A model generated the notes under the pieces. The model made no database searches. It had not been told where the DNA came from and was given only the letters and a program-made list of their open reading frames with translations. The position numbers and the translations under genes are program-made. A stretch of 64,000 nt of DNA from Pinisolibacter aquiterrae (GTDB taxonomy: Bacteria > Pseudomonadota > Alphaproteobacteria > Rhizobiales > Ancalomicrobiaceae), in NCBI RefSeq assembly GCF_019160155.1, contig NZ_JAFNIH010000025.1, positions 1 through 64,000 of the forward strand, written 5' to 3'. Every line of letters begins with the position of its first letter. Within the stretch, counting starts at the first letter, position 1. Below, in pieces: positions 30,933 to 40,293 of the stretch.

Positions 30933-32381
30933 TCACCCCGAGGCGGTCGCGGCGAAGGCGGCGAGGGCGCGTTCCCGCGCGGCCGCGTGGTCGACGATCG
31001 GCCGCGGCCAGGTCTCGCCGAGCCGCACCCCGGCCGCGGCGAGGACCGCCGGCGGGGCCGCCCACGGCCGATGGATCGCCGGACCCGAGAGGCGGGCGAG
31101 CTCCGGCACGAAGCGCCGCACGTAGCTCCCCTCGGGATCGAAGGTCTCGGCCTGGGTCACCGGATTGAAGATCCGGAAATAGGGCGCGGCATCGGCCCCC
31201 GACCCCGCCACCCACTGCCAGGAGGCCGGATTGTTGGCGGGACAGGCGTCGACCAGCGTGTCCCAGAACCACGCCTCGCCCTCGCGCCAATCGATCAGCC
31301 CATGCTTGACCAGGAAGGAGGCGGCGACCATCCGCACGCGATTGTGCATGGTGCCGGTCTCCCAGAGTTCGCGCATGCCGGCGTCGACCAGCGGATAGCC
31401 GGTCCGTCCCGCCCGCCACGCCGCGACGAAGGCGGGATCCGCCCGCCAGGGAAAGGCATCGAACCGGGGCTGAACGTTGCGCCGATGAAGCTCGGGGAGA
31501 TGAAAAAGCAGGTGATGTGAGAACTCGCGCCATCCGAGTTCCGCGCGAAACTTGTCGAGCGCCGCCGTCTCCGGCCCGCCCTCGCGCGCGCCGGCTTCCG
31601 CGACCGCCGCCCAGACCTGAAAGGGCGAGATCTCGCCGAAGCGCAGATGCGCCGAGAGACGCGAGGTGACCTCGAGGTCGGGACGATCGCGATCCCGATC
31701 ATAGGAATATATTCCTCGTCCCAGAAACGCCGCGAGGCGCTCTCCGGCGCCGATCTCGCCCGGCGTCCAGCTCCGCGCGAGCCCGCCCGACCAGTCGGGC
31801 GCCGTCGGCCTGAGCCGCCAGTCGGCGAGATCGTCGCCGTCGATCACCACCGTCGGCGCCGGCAGACGCGCGGGGGCGGGGAGGGGCGCGCGCGGCGCCG
31901 GCCCGGCGAGAAACGCCCGCCAGAACGGCGTGAAGACGCGGAACGGGCCGCCGCTCTTGGTGAGGAGACGATGCGGTTCGTGGAGCAGGTTCGCGTGAAA
32001 GCTCGTCACCGTCTCGCCCCGCGCCCGGATCTCGGTCTTGAGCGCCGCGTCGATCGCCCGTTCCGGCCCGCCGACGCGCCGGTTCCAGAAGATCGTGTCG
32101 GCGCCGCTCTCCGCCATGACCGCCGGCACGACGATCTCCGCCGGTCCGCGCCGCAGCACCAGCCGGCCCCCGCGCGCCGCGATGTTCTCGGCGAGCGCGG
32201 CGAGGGAGTGGTGCAGCCACCAGCGCGCCGCCGCTCCGAGCGGGCGCAGGCCCGGCGAGACCTCGTCGAGGACATGGAGGAGGACGATCGGGCGCCCCGA
32301 CCGCGCCGCCGCGTCGAGGGCGGGATTGTCGGCGAGCCTGAGGTCGTCGCGCAGCCAGACGAGAACGGGAGCAGTGGACAT
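30933..32381 (-). CDS. phrB: Deoxyribodipyrimidine photolyase
   Basis: 482 residues. It repairs cyclobutane pyrimidine dimers using blue light and reduced FAD. The N-terminal antenna-binding Rossmann domain (LVWLRDDLRLADNPAL) is followed by the FAD domain, with GWREFSHHLLFH, TGYPLVDAGMREL, TGTMHNRVRM and WFWDTLVDACPANNPASWQW. It is class I CPD type. The start at 32381 (MSTAPVLVW) is preferred because the family begins right at the first strand; a longer frame upstream is unconserved. It is divergent from the chemoreceptor-PilZ gene. Confidence 0.95.
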   Translation of the reverse strand: MSTAPVLVWLRDDLRLADNPALDAAARSGRPIVLLHVLDEVSPGLRPLGAAARWWLHHSLAALAENIAARGGRLVLRRGPAEIVVPAVMAESGADTIFWNRRVGGPERAIDAALKTEIRARGETVTSFHANLLHEPHRLLTKSGGPFRVFTPFWRAFLAGPAPRAPLPAPARLPAPTVVIDGDDLADWRLRPTAPDWSGGLARSWTPGEIGAGERLAAFLGRGIYSYDRDRDRPDLEVTSRLSAHLRFGEISPFQVWAAVAEAGAREGGPETAALDKFRAELGWREFSHHLLFHLPELHRRNVQPRFDAFPWRADPAFVAAWRAGRTGYPLVDAGMRELWETGTMHNRVRMVAASFLVKHGLIDWREGEAWFWDTLVDACPANNPASWQWVAGSGADAAPYFRIFNPVTQAETFDPEGSYVRRFVPELARLSGPAIHRPWAAPPAVLAAAGVRLGETWPRPIVDHAAARERALAAFAATASG

Positions 32382-32629
32382 GCGAAACCTCTCAGGGCGG
32401 ATCGAGTCGGCGAACAACGTCCATGAAATATCGCGTGTCTCCGCCCGGTCCACCGCACAACGTCGGCGCGGACACGACGACGGGCGAAGACCGAATGGGA
32501 CTTCCGTCGAATCCCACCCTGTAATTCGCGACGAAGTTCGAAGAGGAATACCTGCCATTAATCGCCCGGTAACGGAGATTGAGACAACACTGAAATCAAT
32601 GAAAAACCAAGCACGTCGTGGGGAGTCGC

Positions 32630-34393
32630 ATGTTCCATTTCGGATCCAGATCCGCCCGCCGGTCGGCCCGACGTCAACCCGAGACCGAACCCGAGGTCGT
32701 GGGTGAGCCGATCGTGGAAGAGAAGGCGGCGGAGACCCCGCATGTTTCCACCCGCGAAGTCGTCGAACTCCTCGAGGCCGATCTGAAGCGCGCCGAGAAG
32801 CGGATGGCCGTGACCGGCAGCCAGACCCGCGACCGCGCCGCCGAGGCGGTCGCCATCATCGACGATCTGCGCCGCGACACCGAACATCTCGCCGAACAGA
32901 CCGGCACCGCCAAGCGCAACATCGAGGCCCTCGCCGAGGGCTTCCACGAGTTGCACCAGACCGCCGAGGAGATCGGCCGCCGCGCCGAGACCTCTCAGCG
33001 TCTGGTCGACGACGCCGTCGGCGTCGCCAAGGTCGCCTCCGATTCGGTCGCCGAGCTGAAGATGGCCATCGAACAGATCCAGGCGGTCGTCTCCCTGATC
33101 GCCGACGTCGCCGGCCAGACCAATCTCCTCGCGCTCAACGCCACCATCGAGGCCGCCCGCGCCGGCGCCGCCGGGCGCGGCTTCGCCGTCGTCGCCAACG
33201 AGGTCAAGGCGCTCTCGGTGGAGACGCAGAAGGCGACCACCGAGATCGGCGCCACCATCGGCCGCCTGCGCTCCACGGCCGAAGCCAACATCGCCGCCGT
33301 CGACCGCATCGTCGGGCTGGTCGGCGAGATCGGTCCCGTCTTCGGCGAGGTGACCCAATCGGTCCAGATGCAGATTGGAACGACCGCCGAGATCGGCAGG
33401 ACCGCCGGCGACACCGCCCGCTTCGCCGAAGAGGTGGCCGAGCGGGCCAACGCCATGAGCCGTGGCATGGACCGCGCCGCCGACCTCGGCCGCGAGGTCG
33501 AAGCCGCGACGCGGACCATGAACGGCTCCGTCGCCGACATGACCCGCCAGTTGGTCACCGTTCTGCGCCAGACCCCGGAAGCCGACCGCCGCCGCCACGA
33601 CCGCTGGCCGGTGGGCCTGCGCGGCGACCTGCGGATCGGCTCCACTCAGATTCCCGTCCACACCATCGATCTCTCGCTCGGCGGCGCCCTGGTGGCGCCC
33701 GATCGCGAGGCCGGCATCCCCGACGGCGCCCGCATCGAGCTGGACATCGTCGGTCTCTGCCGCGTCGCCGCGACCGTGGTCGGCCACAGCGCCCATGGTC
33801 TCCACGTCCGCTTCGCCGAGGGCGATCAGGCGGCGGAAGCCAAGATCCGCGCCAAGATCGCCGAGCTCGACGCCGACTACCGGCCGATGATCCAACGCGC
33901 CCAGCGCGCCGCCGAACGCATCGTCGGCGTGATCGAAAAGGCCGTCACCTCCGGCGAACTCTCGACGAGCGCGCTCTTCGACACCGACTACCGCCCGATC
34001 GAGGGCAGCGCCCCGATCCAGTTCGAGACCCGCGCGCTCACCGCCCTCGAACGCATCCTGCCGCCGGTCCAGGAGGAGATCCTGATCGAGGACACCCGCA
34101 TGTCCTTCTGCGCCGTCGTCGACATCAACGGCTGGCTGCCGGTCCACAACAAGATCTATTCGCAGCCGCAGCGCCGGGGCGAACTCGCCTGGAACACCGC
34201 CAACAGCCGCAATCGCCGCATCTACGACGATCGAACCGGCCTTCTGGCGGCGCGCAACACGCGTCCCTTCCTGGTCCAGAGCTACATGCGCGACCTCGGC
34301 GCCGGCAACATCGTCGCCATGAAGGAGGTCGACATCCCCCTGATGATCTCCGGCCGCCACTGGGGCGGCTTCCGCACCGCCTACAAGATGTGA
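32630..34393 (+). CDS. Soluble methyl-accepting chemotaxis protein with PilZ domain
   Basis: 587 residues, no transmembrane segment. Residues about 50-310 form a long coiled coil, with the signalling tip at 157-196 ([20 protein letters not shown]). A PilZ domain follows (about 315-400) with the c-di-GMP motifs RRRHDRW (320-326) and DLSLGG (347-352). The last 170 residues (about 415-587), including [17 protein letters not shown] and [10 protein letters not shown], form a sensor-like domain I recall from other alphaproteobacterial receptors. It probably couples c-di-GMP level and a cytoplasmic cue to CheA. ATG at 32630 follows GGGGA; the GTG at 32618 is less likely. No che genes are nearby. Confidence 0.88.
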   Translation: MFHFGSRSARRSARRQPETEPEVVGEPIVEEKAAETPHVSTREVVELLEADLKRAEKRMAVTGSQTRDRAAEAVAIIDDLRRDTEHLAEQTGTAKRNIEALAEGFHELHQTAEEIGRRAETSQRLVDDAVGVAKVASDSVAELKMAIEQIQAVVSLIADVAGQTNLLALNATIEAARAGAAGRGFAVVANEVKALSVETQKATTEIGATIGRLRSTAEANIAAVDRIVGLVGEIGPVFGEVTQSVQMQIGTTAEIGRTAGDTARFAEEVAERANAMSRGMDRAADLGREVEAATRTMNGSVADMTRQLVTVLRQTPEADRRRHDRWPVGLRGDLRIGSTQIPVHTIDLSLGGALVAPDREAGIPDGARIELDIVGLCRVAATVVGHSAHGLHVRFAEGDQAAEAKIRAKIAELDADYRPMIQRAQRAAERIVGVIEKAVTSGELSTSALFDTDYRPIEGSAPIQFETRALTALERILPPVQEEILIEDTRMSFCAVVDINGWLPVHNKIYSQPQRRGELAWNTANSRNRRIYDDRTGLLAARNTRPFLVQSYMRDLGAGNIVAMKEVDIPLMISGRHWGGFRTAYKM

Positions 34394-34562
34394 CCTCCAC
34401 GCATATGGCGAGGTCCGGAAGGCGTCGGGCGACCGGCGCCTTCTTCGTCTCCGCGCCCCGGCCGACCGCGTCCCGCGCCCATTCGAGACGAGTGAGGATA
34501 TTTACTTTTAGGGAAAAGCCCATACGATTACGTCAACGACAACCCCAGGGAGGGACGAAACG

Positions 34563-34973
34563 ATGACGTACAAGGTTTGGGCCGCGGCGATGGGTGTGCT
34601 TCTTCTGGCGGCGGGCAGCGCGTCCGCCGGTGAGGCGACCGGCGTCTGGATGCGCTCGAGCGGCACCTCGAAGATTCGCATCGACAAGTGCGGCGCGGCC
34701 CTGTGCGGCACGGTCGTCTGGGAGAAGTCGCCGCGCAAGGACATCTACAATCCCGACGCCGCCAAGCGCGACGAGCCGATCACCGGCCGTCGCATTCTGC
34801 TCGGCATGAAGCCGTCGGGTGAGGACAAGTGGAAGGGCGAAGTCTACAACGCCGAGGACGGCAAGACCTACACCGGCTACATCACGCTCACCGCGCCCGA
34901 CCAGTTGAAGCTCCAGGGCTGCGTGCTCGGCGGATTGATCTGCAAGAGCGACACCTGGTCTCGCGCGCGCTGA
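34563..34973 (+). CDS. Secreted DUF2147 protein
   Basis: 136 residues. A signal peptide (residues 1 to about 22, ending ASAGE) precedes a DUF2147 domain: GVWMRSSGTSKIRI, the KCGAALCGTVVW pair of cysteines, the NPDAAKRDEPITG loop, WKGEVYNAEDGKTY, and a C-terminal SDTWSR. It is a periplasmic small beta protein of unknown function, found widely in alphaproteobacteria. The 169 bases upstream become AT-richer (tatttacttttaggg) and may hold the promoter. Confidence 0.88.
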   Translation: MTYKVWAAAMGVLLLAAGSASAGEATGVWMRSSGTSKIRIDKCGAALCGTVVWEKSPRKDIYNPDAAKRDEPITGRRILLGMKPSGEDKWKGEVYNAEDGKTYTGYITLTAPDQLKLQGCVLGGLICKSDTWSRAR

Positions 34974-35013
34974 CCGGCCCCACGCCGGCGGCGCGAGATC
35001 GCGCGGCGGTGGC

Positions 35014-35256
35014 TCACTCCTCCGTCGCCGGTCCCTCTTGGGGCTCGAGATAGAGCACCGCGTGTTTGGGGCGATTGAAGTAGGCGGGGCTCTCCTCCTG
35101 CGCGATCGCCCATTCGATCCGCGCCACGACGTAGCGCGACGCGCGCACCCGTCCGTAGTTGGTCAGCAGGATGCTCTCGCCGACGCGGGGCATGTATTCG
35201 GGAGCCTTGGCGAGCGTCCGTTTGCCCGCCACCTCGATATAGTAGTCCGTAGCCAT
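35014..35256 (-). CDS. Small hypothetical protein
   Basis: 80 residues, function unknown and no domain recognised. MATDYYIEVAGKRTLAKAPEY is followed by a beta-rich core (SILLTNYGRVRASRYVVARIEW) and an acidic tail. There is no signal peptide. The start at 35256 is preferred to 35334 because the extra N-terminus is Arg-rich and unlike a protein. It is convergent with the DUF2147 gene (40 bases). Confidence 0.55.
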   Translation of the reverse strand: MATDYYIEVAGKRTLAKAPEYMPRVGESILLTNYGRVRASRYVVARIEWAIAQEESPAYFNRPKHAVLYLEPQEGPATEE

Positions 35257-35382
35257 CCGATCGGTCTTTCTCGTTCGTTCGCCACACGCGCGAGAAACCG
35301 CCCTCGTCGAGCCGGCGACTCGCGCGCGCGGCAAGAGGTTACCGTGCCGGGGGGCGGAACCGCCATGCGGCCGATCGACTCT

Positions 35383-35419
35383 CCGCGAGGAAAGACGGCC
35401 TCCCGTCGCCGGGAGGCCG
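35383..35419 (-). terminator. Terminator for the duplicated-module periplasmic gene
   Basis: A perfect 9-bp stem (35396-35404 with 35411-35419) with a 6-base loop; on the minus strand it is followed by TCTTTCC. It lies about 70 bases after the stop at 35490. Confidence 0.55.
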
Positions 35420-35489
35420 CCGCGCTTTCGGTGAGGACGAAGAGCCGCCGTTGCGATCGAACGCGACGCGCGGCGGCGTCACCCGTCGC

Positions 35490-35948
35490 TCATTGGCCGG
35501 CGGCCTTGAGGCGCTTGTTGCAGTCGCTCCAATACTGCGGCCACTTCTGCCCGGCCTTGATCTTGCCGGCTTCCTTGGCGGCGGTCCATTCGGCGCCGCA
35601 CTTCTTGATGCGCTCGCGCGCGGCCTGCTGGCCCGGGGTCAGCGGCTTCTCGCCGGCGGTGGCGGCGGGGGTCGCGGGCGTCGCCGGCTTGGCGGCGGTC
35701 GTCGCGGCCGGCTTCGCCGGCTCCGGCGGGGTCGCCTCGTCGTCGGCCTCGGCCTTCTTGGCCTTGCGGCACTCGGCGAGGAAGCTCTTCCAGTCCTGCC
35801 CCGGCTTGACCTTCTTGTCGGTCTTGAGCTGCTGCCACTCGGCGCCGCACGCCTTCATCACGTCGGCCTGAGCGTTGGCGGAGGCGACGCCGAGAAGCAC
35901 GGCGGCCGCGAAGAACACGGAACCAATTCCAAAGGACCGACGGACCAT
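35490..35948 (-). CDS. Small periplasmic protein with two repeated Cys-Trp modules
   Basis: 152 residues. A signal peptide (1 to about 26, ending NAQA) precedes two copies of a 30-residue module, C-G-A-E-W followed by a lysine-rich helix, W and a final Cys, at about 34-65 and 117-148. An Ala/Pro/Thr/Lys-rich linker (about 70-105) joins them. Each module likely closes one disulfide. The pattern recalls small secreted proteins of Rhizobiales and is loosely like PsiF, but I cannot assign a function. It runs on the minus strand with a 283-base spacer before gabD. Confidence 0.75.
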   Translation of the reverse strand: MVRRSFGIGSVFFAAAVLLGVASANAQADVMKACGAEWQQLKTDKKVKPGQDWKSFLAECRKAKKAEADDEATPPEPAKPAATTAAKPATPATPAATAGEKPLTPGQQAARERIKKCGAEWTAAKEAGKIKAGQKWPQYWSDCNKRLKAAGQ

Positions 35949-36170
35949 AACGGCCTCCCCCTAGACACTTCCCGCCGACGACACTTCCCGCGAGGTCGCG
36001 GGGCCCCTCTCGCATCGGCGCGCGAGAGGTCGTGACGGGTCGCAGTCTTCACGAATTCGTTCGAATTTTCCAGACCGCCCCCGCGGATTCCCGTCGGCCC
36101 GAGACGAAGGTAAGAGGACGTTCGTCGTATTCGCCCGATCGACATGCCCCAGAGCAGGGGAGACACGAAT

Positions 36171-36192
36171 CCGGCCGCCCGAAGGCGGCCGG
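36171..36192 (-). terminator. Hairpin downstream of gabD
   Basis: A perfect 9-bp GC stem (36171-36179 with 36184-36192); on the minus strand the loop is TTCG, a very stable tetraloop. The T tract is weak (attcgtgtct). It lies 40 bases after the gabD stop. Confidence 0.5.
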
Positions 36193-36231
36193 AGAGAGGT
36201 CGAGAGGCGACGGGGAAGGGGCCGAATCGCG

Positions 36232-37713
36232 TCAGCTCGCGAGACCGGCCACCAGCATGTATTTCTTCTCGAGGAACTCCTCGATGCCGTGGTGCGAACC
36301 CTCGCGCGTGTTGCCGCTCTCCTTGATGCCGCCGAAGGGCGCCAGTTCCGAGGAGAGAATGCCGGAGTTGATGCCGACCATGCCGTATTCGAGCGCTTCG
36401 CCGACCCGGAACACCCGGCCGACGTCGCGCGTGTAGACGTAGGCCGCCAGACCGAACTCGGTGGCGTTGGCGGCGGCGATCGCCTGATCTTCGGTCTCGA
36501 AGCGGAAGACCGGCGCGAGCGGGCCGAAAGTCTCCTCGCGCGCCACCGCCATGTCGGCGGTGACACCGGAGACGACCGTCGGCTCGAAGAACGTCCGCCC
36601 GAGCGCGTGGCGCTTGCCGCCGGTGGTCACCGAGGCGCCCTTGGCCGTGGCGTCGGCGAGATGGCGTTCGACCTTGGCGACCGCCTCCTCGTTGATGAGC
36701 GGCCCCTGGACGACGCCCGGCTCGGTGCCGACGCCGACCCGGAGCGCGGCGACCGCCTGCGACAGCTTGGCGACGAAGGCGTCGTAGACGCCGGCCTGGG
36801 CGTAGATCCGGTTGGCGCAGACGCAGGTCTGCCCGGCGTTGCGGAACTTGGCGATCATCGCCCCGTCCACCGCCGCGTCGACGTCGGCGTCGTCGAAGAC
36901 GAGGAAGGGCGCGTTGCCGCCGAGTTCGAGCGCGACCTTCTTCACCGTCCCGGCCGACTGGCGCATCAGGAGCTTGCCGACCTCGGTCGACCCGGTGAAG
37001 CCGACGACGCGCACCGCCGGATGCGAGGTGAGAACGCCGCCGATCGCCGGAGCATCGCCGGTGATCACGTTGAAGACGCCCTTGGGGATCCCGGCCCGTT
37101 CGGCGAGCACCGCAAGCGCCGTCGCCGACAACGGCGTCTCCGGCGCCGGCTTGATCACCACGGTGCAGCCGGCGGCGAGCGCCGGGGCGACCTTGCGGGT
37201 GATCATCGCCGAGGGGAAGTTCCACGGCGTGATCGCCGCCACCACGCCGATCGGCTGGCGCAGCACCAGGACACGGGCGTCGAGCCGATGGCTCGGCAGC
37301 GTCTCGCCACGGACGCGCTTGGCCTCCTCGGCGTAGAACTCGACGTAGGAGGCGCCGTAGTCGACCTCGCCGAGGGCCTCGCCGAGCGGCTTGCCCTGTT
37401 CGGCGGTGAGGATCCGCGCGAGATCGTCGCGGTTCTCGGTGATGAGGTCGAACCACTTGCGCAGGATCTTCGAGCGCGCCTTGGCGAGCATCGTCGACCA
37501 CGCCGGGAAGGCGGCGGCGGCGGCCTCGACCGCCCGCGTCGCCTCCGCCGCGCCGAAACGCGGCACCTTGGCGAGGAGCGCGCCGGTGGCGGGATCCTCG
37601 ACCGCGTCGACACCCTCGCCGAGGAAGGCGCCGTCGATGTAGTTGCGGCCCTCGAGCAGGCTCGGGTCACGAAGGCTCGCGGCGAGCGTCTTTTCGATCG
37701 TCATGATGGTCAT
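36232..37713 (-). CDS. gabD: Succinate-semialdehyde dehydrogenase (NAD(P)+)
   Basis: 493 residues, aldehyde dehydrogenase superfamily. It oxidises succinate semialdehyde from GABA transamination to succinate. Seen are the ITPWNFPSAMITRK cofactor segment, KPAPETPLSA, GFTGSTEVGKLL, the catalytic Glu in LELGGNAPF and the catalytic Cys in GQTCVCANR. The C-terminal FGGIKESGNTREGS matches the GabD branch. The start at 37713 sits 3 bases after the gabT stop with GGGGG upstream, so the pair is co-transcribed and coupled. Confidence 0.95.
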   Translation of the reverse strand: MTIMTIEKTLAASLRDPSLLEGRNYIDGAFLGEGVDAVEDPATGALLAKVPRFGAAEATRAVEAAAAAFPAWSTMLAKARSKILRKWFDLITENRDDLARILTAEQGKPLGEALGEVDYGASYVEFYAEEAKRVRGETLPSHRLDARVLVLRQPIGVVAAITPWNFPSAMITRKVAPALAAGCTVVIKPAPETPLSATALAVLAERAGIPKGVFNVITGDAPAIGGVLTSHPAVRVVGFTGSTEVGKLLMRQSAGTVKKVALELGGNAPFLVFDDADVDAAVDGAMIAKFRNAGQTCVCANRIYAQAGVYDAFVAKLSQAVAALRVGVGTEPGVVQGPLINEEAVAKVERHLADATAKGASVTTGGKRHALGRTFFEPTVVSGVTADMAVAREETFGPLAPVFRFETEDQAIAAANATEFGLAAYVYTRDVGRVFRVGEALEYGMVGINSGILSSELAPFGGIKESGNTREGSHHGIEEFLEKKYMLVAGLAS

Positions 37714-37716
37714 CGT

Positions 37717-39003
37717 TCACCCCCGCGCCGCGACGAGCGCGGCCTCCAGCGCCTTCAGGCCGTCTTCGAGAACCGCGTCCGATACGGTCAGCGGCACGAG
37801 AATGCGGATCACGTTGCCGTAGACGCCGCAGGAGAGCAGCACCAGCCCGGCCTCGAGCGCCGCCGTCGTCACCCGCTTGGTGGCCTCCGCGTCGGGCTCG
37901 TAGGCGCCGTGCGACTTGACGATGTCGAAGCCGATCATCGCCCCGTTGCCACGGATCGCCGTGATCGGAACCATGTCGTTGCGGGTCGTGAAGCTCTCGA
38001 GCCGCCCCTTGATCGCGGCGCCGATCGTGTCGGCGCGCGCGAGGAGCTTCTCCTCCTCGATCACGTCGAGGACGGCGAGCGCGGCCGCGCAGGCGATCGG
38101 GCTGCCGCCGTAGGTGCCGCCGAGGCCGCCGGCCTCCGGCGCGTCCATGATGTGGGCGCGGCCGAGCACGCCCGAGATCGGGAAACCGCCGCCGAGCGAC
38201 TTCGCCATGGTCACGAGATCCGGCTCGACGCCGGTGTGTTCCATCGCGAAGAGCTTGCCGGTGCGTCCGAACCCGGTCTGCACCTCGTCGGCGACCAGCA
38301 CGATGCCGTGTTCGTCGCAGATCGCGCGCAGCGCCTGGAACAGCTCCTTCGGCGTCTCGTAGAAGCCGCCTTCGCCCTGGACCGGCTCGACCACGATCGC
38401 CGCCACCCGCTCCGGCTCGACGTCGGCGCGGAAGAGGAACTGGAGCGCCTGCAGCGACTGCTCGACGCTGACGCCGTGCAGCGGGTTGGGGAAGGGCAGG
38501 TGCCACACCTCGGCCGGCATCGGACCGAACTTCTTCTTGTAGGGCGCCACCTTGCCGGTCATCGCCATGGTCAGCATGGTGCGGCCGTGGAAGGCGCCGG
38601 TGAAGGTGATGACGCCGGTGCGTCCGGTATGCGCGCGGGCGATCTTCACCGCGTTCTCGAGCGCCTCGCCGCCGGTCGTGAAGAAGATCGTCTTGGCCGG
38701 GCCGGAGAAGGGCGCGCGCGCGTTGATCTTCTCGGCGAGCTCCACGTAGCTCTCGTAGGCGTTGACCTGGAAGGCGGTGTGGGTGAACCGCTTCAGCTGC
38801 GCCTCGACCGCCGCCATCACCTTGGGGTGACGATGGCCGGTGTTGAGCACCGCGATGCCGCCGGCGAAGTCGACGTAGCGCTTGCCCTCGACGTCCCAGA
38901 TCTCGGCGTTCTCGGCGCGGTCGGCGAAGACCGGGGTCGCGGTGGCGACGCCGCGCGGCACGGCGGCTGAACGGCGGGCGAGGAGATCGGCATTGCTGGT
39001 CAT
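37717..39003 (-). CDS. gabT: 4-aminobutyrate aminotransferase
   Basis: 428 residues, class III PLP aminotransferase. It moves the amino group of GABA to 2-oxoglutarate, giving succinate semialdehyde for GabD. The motifs are GGIAVLNTGHRHPKV, FFTTGGEALENAVKIAR, VADEVQTGFGRTGKL and the PLP-lysine loop MAKSLGGGFPISG. 5-aminovalerate or related omega-amino acids are possible alternative substrates. It is divergent from a LysR-type gene across a 134-base spacer with an inverted repeat, consistent with regulation by that protein. Confidence 0.95.
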   Translation of the reverse strand: MTSNADLLARRSAAVPRGVATATPVFADRAENAEIWDVEGKRYVDFAGGIAVLNTGHRHPKVMAAVEAQLKRFTHTAFQVNAYESYVELAEKINARAPFSGPAKTIFFTTGGEALENAVKIARAHTGRTGVITFTGAFHGRTMLTMAMTGKVAPYKKKFGPMPAEVWHLPFPNPLHGVSVEQSLQALQFLFRADVEPERVAAIVVEPVQGEGGFYETPKELFQALRAICDEHGIVLVADEVQTGFGRTGKLFAMEHTGVEPDLVTMAKSLGGGFPISGVLGRAHIMDAPEAGGLGGTYGGSPIACAAALAVLDVIEEEKLLARADTIGAAIKGRLESFTTRNDMVPITAIRGNGAMIGFDIVKSHGAYEPDAEATKRVTTAALEAGLVLLSCGVYGNVIRILVPLTVSDAVLEDGLKALEAALVAARG

Positions 39004-39093
39004 GGAACGGTGCCCTGTCTCGAAGACGATGACGAAGAAGCCTGATGCTGCACCGCTTTTTCACGCCGCACGAGTGGCTTTCTTTTCACCGCA

Positions 39094-39114
39094 GTGGTGA
39101 TATCCAGTCACCAC
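39094..39114. promoter_or_regulatory. Putative LysR-type operator between gabT and regulator
   Basis: A perfect inverted repeat GTGGTGA-N7-TCACCAC in the divergent spacer. It contains the T-N11-A core (T at 39098, A at 39110) expected of LysR-family sites. It lies 91 bases upstream of the gabT start and 24 bases before the proposed regulator start. Confidence 0.6.
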
Positions 39115-39137
39115 GAGAGGCGAGGAGAAAGACCGCC

Positions 39138-40085
39138 GTGGCGAGACCGACGAAGGCGAAGGGCGCATCGAAACGGGAGGCGGGCGAGGCCGACGAGCGC
39201 GGCGGTCGCGACGCCCTGCCGCCGCTCGCGGCGCTCAGGGCCTTCGAGGCGGTCGTCAGGGCCGGCTCGATGCGTCGGGCCGCGCTCGAGCTCCGGGTCG
39301 GCCACGCCGTCTTGTCGCGCCAGGTCCGCCGGCTCGAGGAGTGGTTCGGCCAGCGCCTGCTCGAGACCGGCCCGCGCGGCGTCTCCCCGACCGAGGACGG
39401 CGCCCGCCTCGCCGCGACGCTGACCGACGCCTTCGACCGCATCGCCGCCACCGTCGCCGATCTCGGCCCGACCCGGGGCCGGCGCCTGCTCAGGCTGTGG
39501 TGCGTCCCCGGTCTCGCCTCGCGCTGGCTGACGCCCCGTCTCGCCGACCTGCAGGCGGCGCTGCCCGACGTCGAGATCGTCCTGCGCGCCACCACCGAGC
39601 CGGCCGATTTCGCCCGCAACGACGCCGACGCGGTGATCGTCTTCGGCGAGACACGTCCGGCGAAGGGCAGGGCGGAGCGGCTCGAGCCCACCCGGCTCTT
39701 CCCCGTCGCCGCGCCCTCGCTCCTGGCGAAACTCGGGCCGCCGGTCGACCTCGCCGACATCCCCCGCCTCGGCCTCCTGCACGAGGAGAGCCGCGAGCAG
39801 TGGCGGCGCTGGTTCGCCGCCGTCGGCGTCGCCCGCCCGGGCCTCGACGGGCCGCGCCTCTGGTACGCCTCCTCGGCGGTCGACGCGGCGGTGGCGGGGC
39901 AGGGCGTGGCGCTCGCCACCCGGCTCCAGGCCGCCGACGACCTCGAGGCCGGGCGTCTCGTCGAACTGCCGGCGGAGGAGGTCCATCTCGGCGATTATTG
40001 GTTCGTCGTCGCCGAGGATCGCGCCGGCGATCCGCTCCTGGCGCGCCTGGGCGCCTGGCTCGCCCGCGCCGTCGCCGCCACCTGA
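39138..40085 (+). CDS. LysR-family transcriptional regulator, probable regulator of gabTD
   Basis: 315 residues. The N-terminal winged helix (LPPLAALRAFEAVVRAGSMRRAALELRVGHAVLSRQVRRLE, about residues 25-65) is of the GcvA-like group. The C-terminal periplasmic-binding-type effector domain (about 110-310) includes RLLRLWCVPGLASRWLTPRL. GTG at 39138 with GAGGAG 10 bases upstream is chosen; an ATG at 39045 would place the operator repeat inside the gene. Divergent placement from gabT and the repeat between them suggest control of GABA catabolism (inference). Confidence 0.85.
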   Translation: MARPTKAKGASKREAGEADERGGRDALPPLAALRAFEAVVRAGSMRRAALELRVGHAVLSRQVRRLEEWFGQRLLETGPRGVSPTEDGARLAATLTDAFDRIAATVADLGPTRGRRLLRLWCVPGLASRWLTPRLADLQAALPDVEIVLRATTEPADFARNDADAVIVFGETRPAKGRAERLEPTRLFPVAAPSLLAKLGPPVDLADIPRLGLLHEESREQWRRWFAAVGVARPGLDGPRLWYASSAVDAAVAGQGVALATRLQAADDLEAGRLVELPAEEVHLGDYWFVVAEDRAGDPLLARLGAWLARAVAAT

Positions 40086-40157
40086 AAGGAGGCCGCGAAG
40101 CGCCTCCGGTCGCCGTCGTGCGACCGTGAGGTCCGGAACCGAGCCGCGACGCCGCGC

Positions 40158-40210
40158 ACCCCCTCATCCGCCCTTCGGGCACCGTCTCCCGCCAGGAGAG
40201 AAGGGAAGGG
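40158..40210. repeat. Short palindromic intergenic repeat
   Basis: The sequence from CCCCTCATCCG through GCCCTTCGGGC, TCTCCCGCCAGGAGA and AAGGGAAGG contains two nested hairpins. It closely resembles a dispersed repeat I recall in intergenic regions of Rhizobiales (cccctcatccggccttcgg type). This assignment rests on recollection, not a search. Confidence 0.6.
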
Positions 40211-40293
40211 CGCGTTCGACGCCTCGCGCCTCGAATGCATGATGACGAAACGTCCGGCCGCCTCCCGAGGCGTCACCCCGAGGAGAGATCCCC

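Noticed and set aside
36289-38970. An 893-codon + strand frame opposite gabD and gabT
   Set aside because: Both minus-strand genes carry complete enzyme motifs; the opposite frame is Arg/Asp/His-rich noise.
39045-39137. ATG start of the LysR gene at 39045
   Set aside because: It would put the operator-like repeat inside the coding region and adds residues with no family similarity; GTG at 39138 has a ribosome site.
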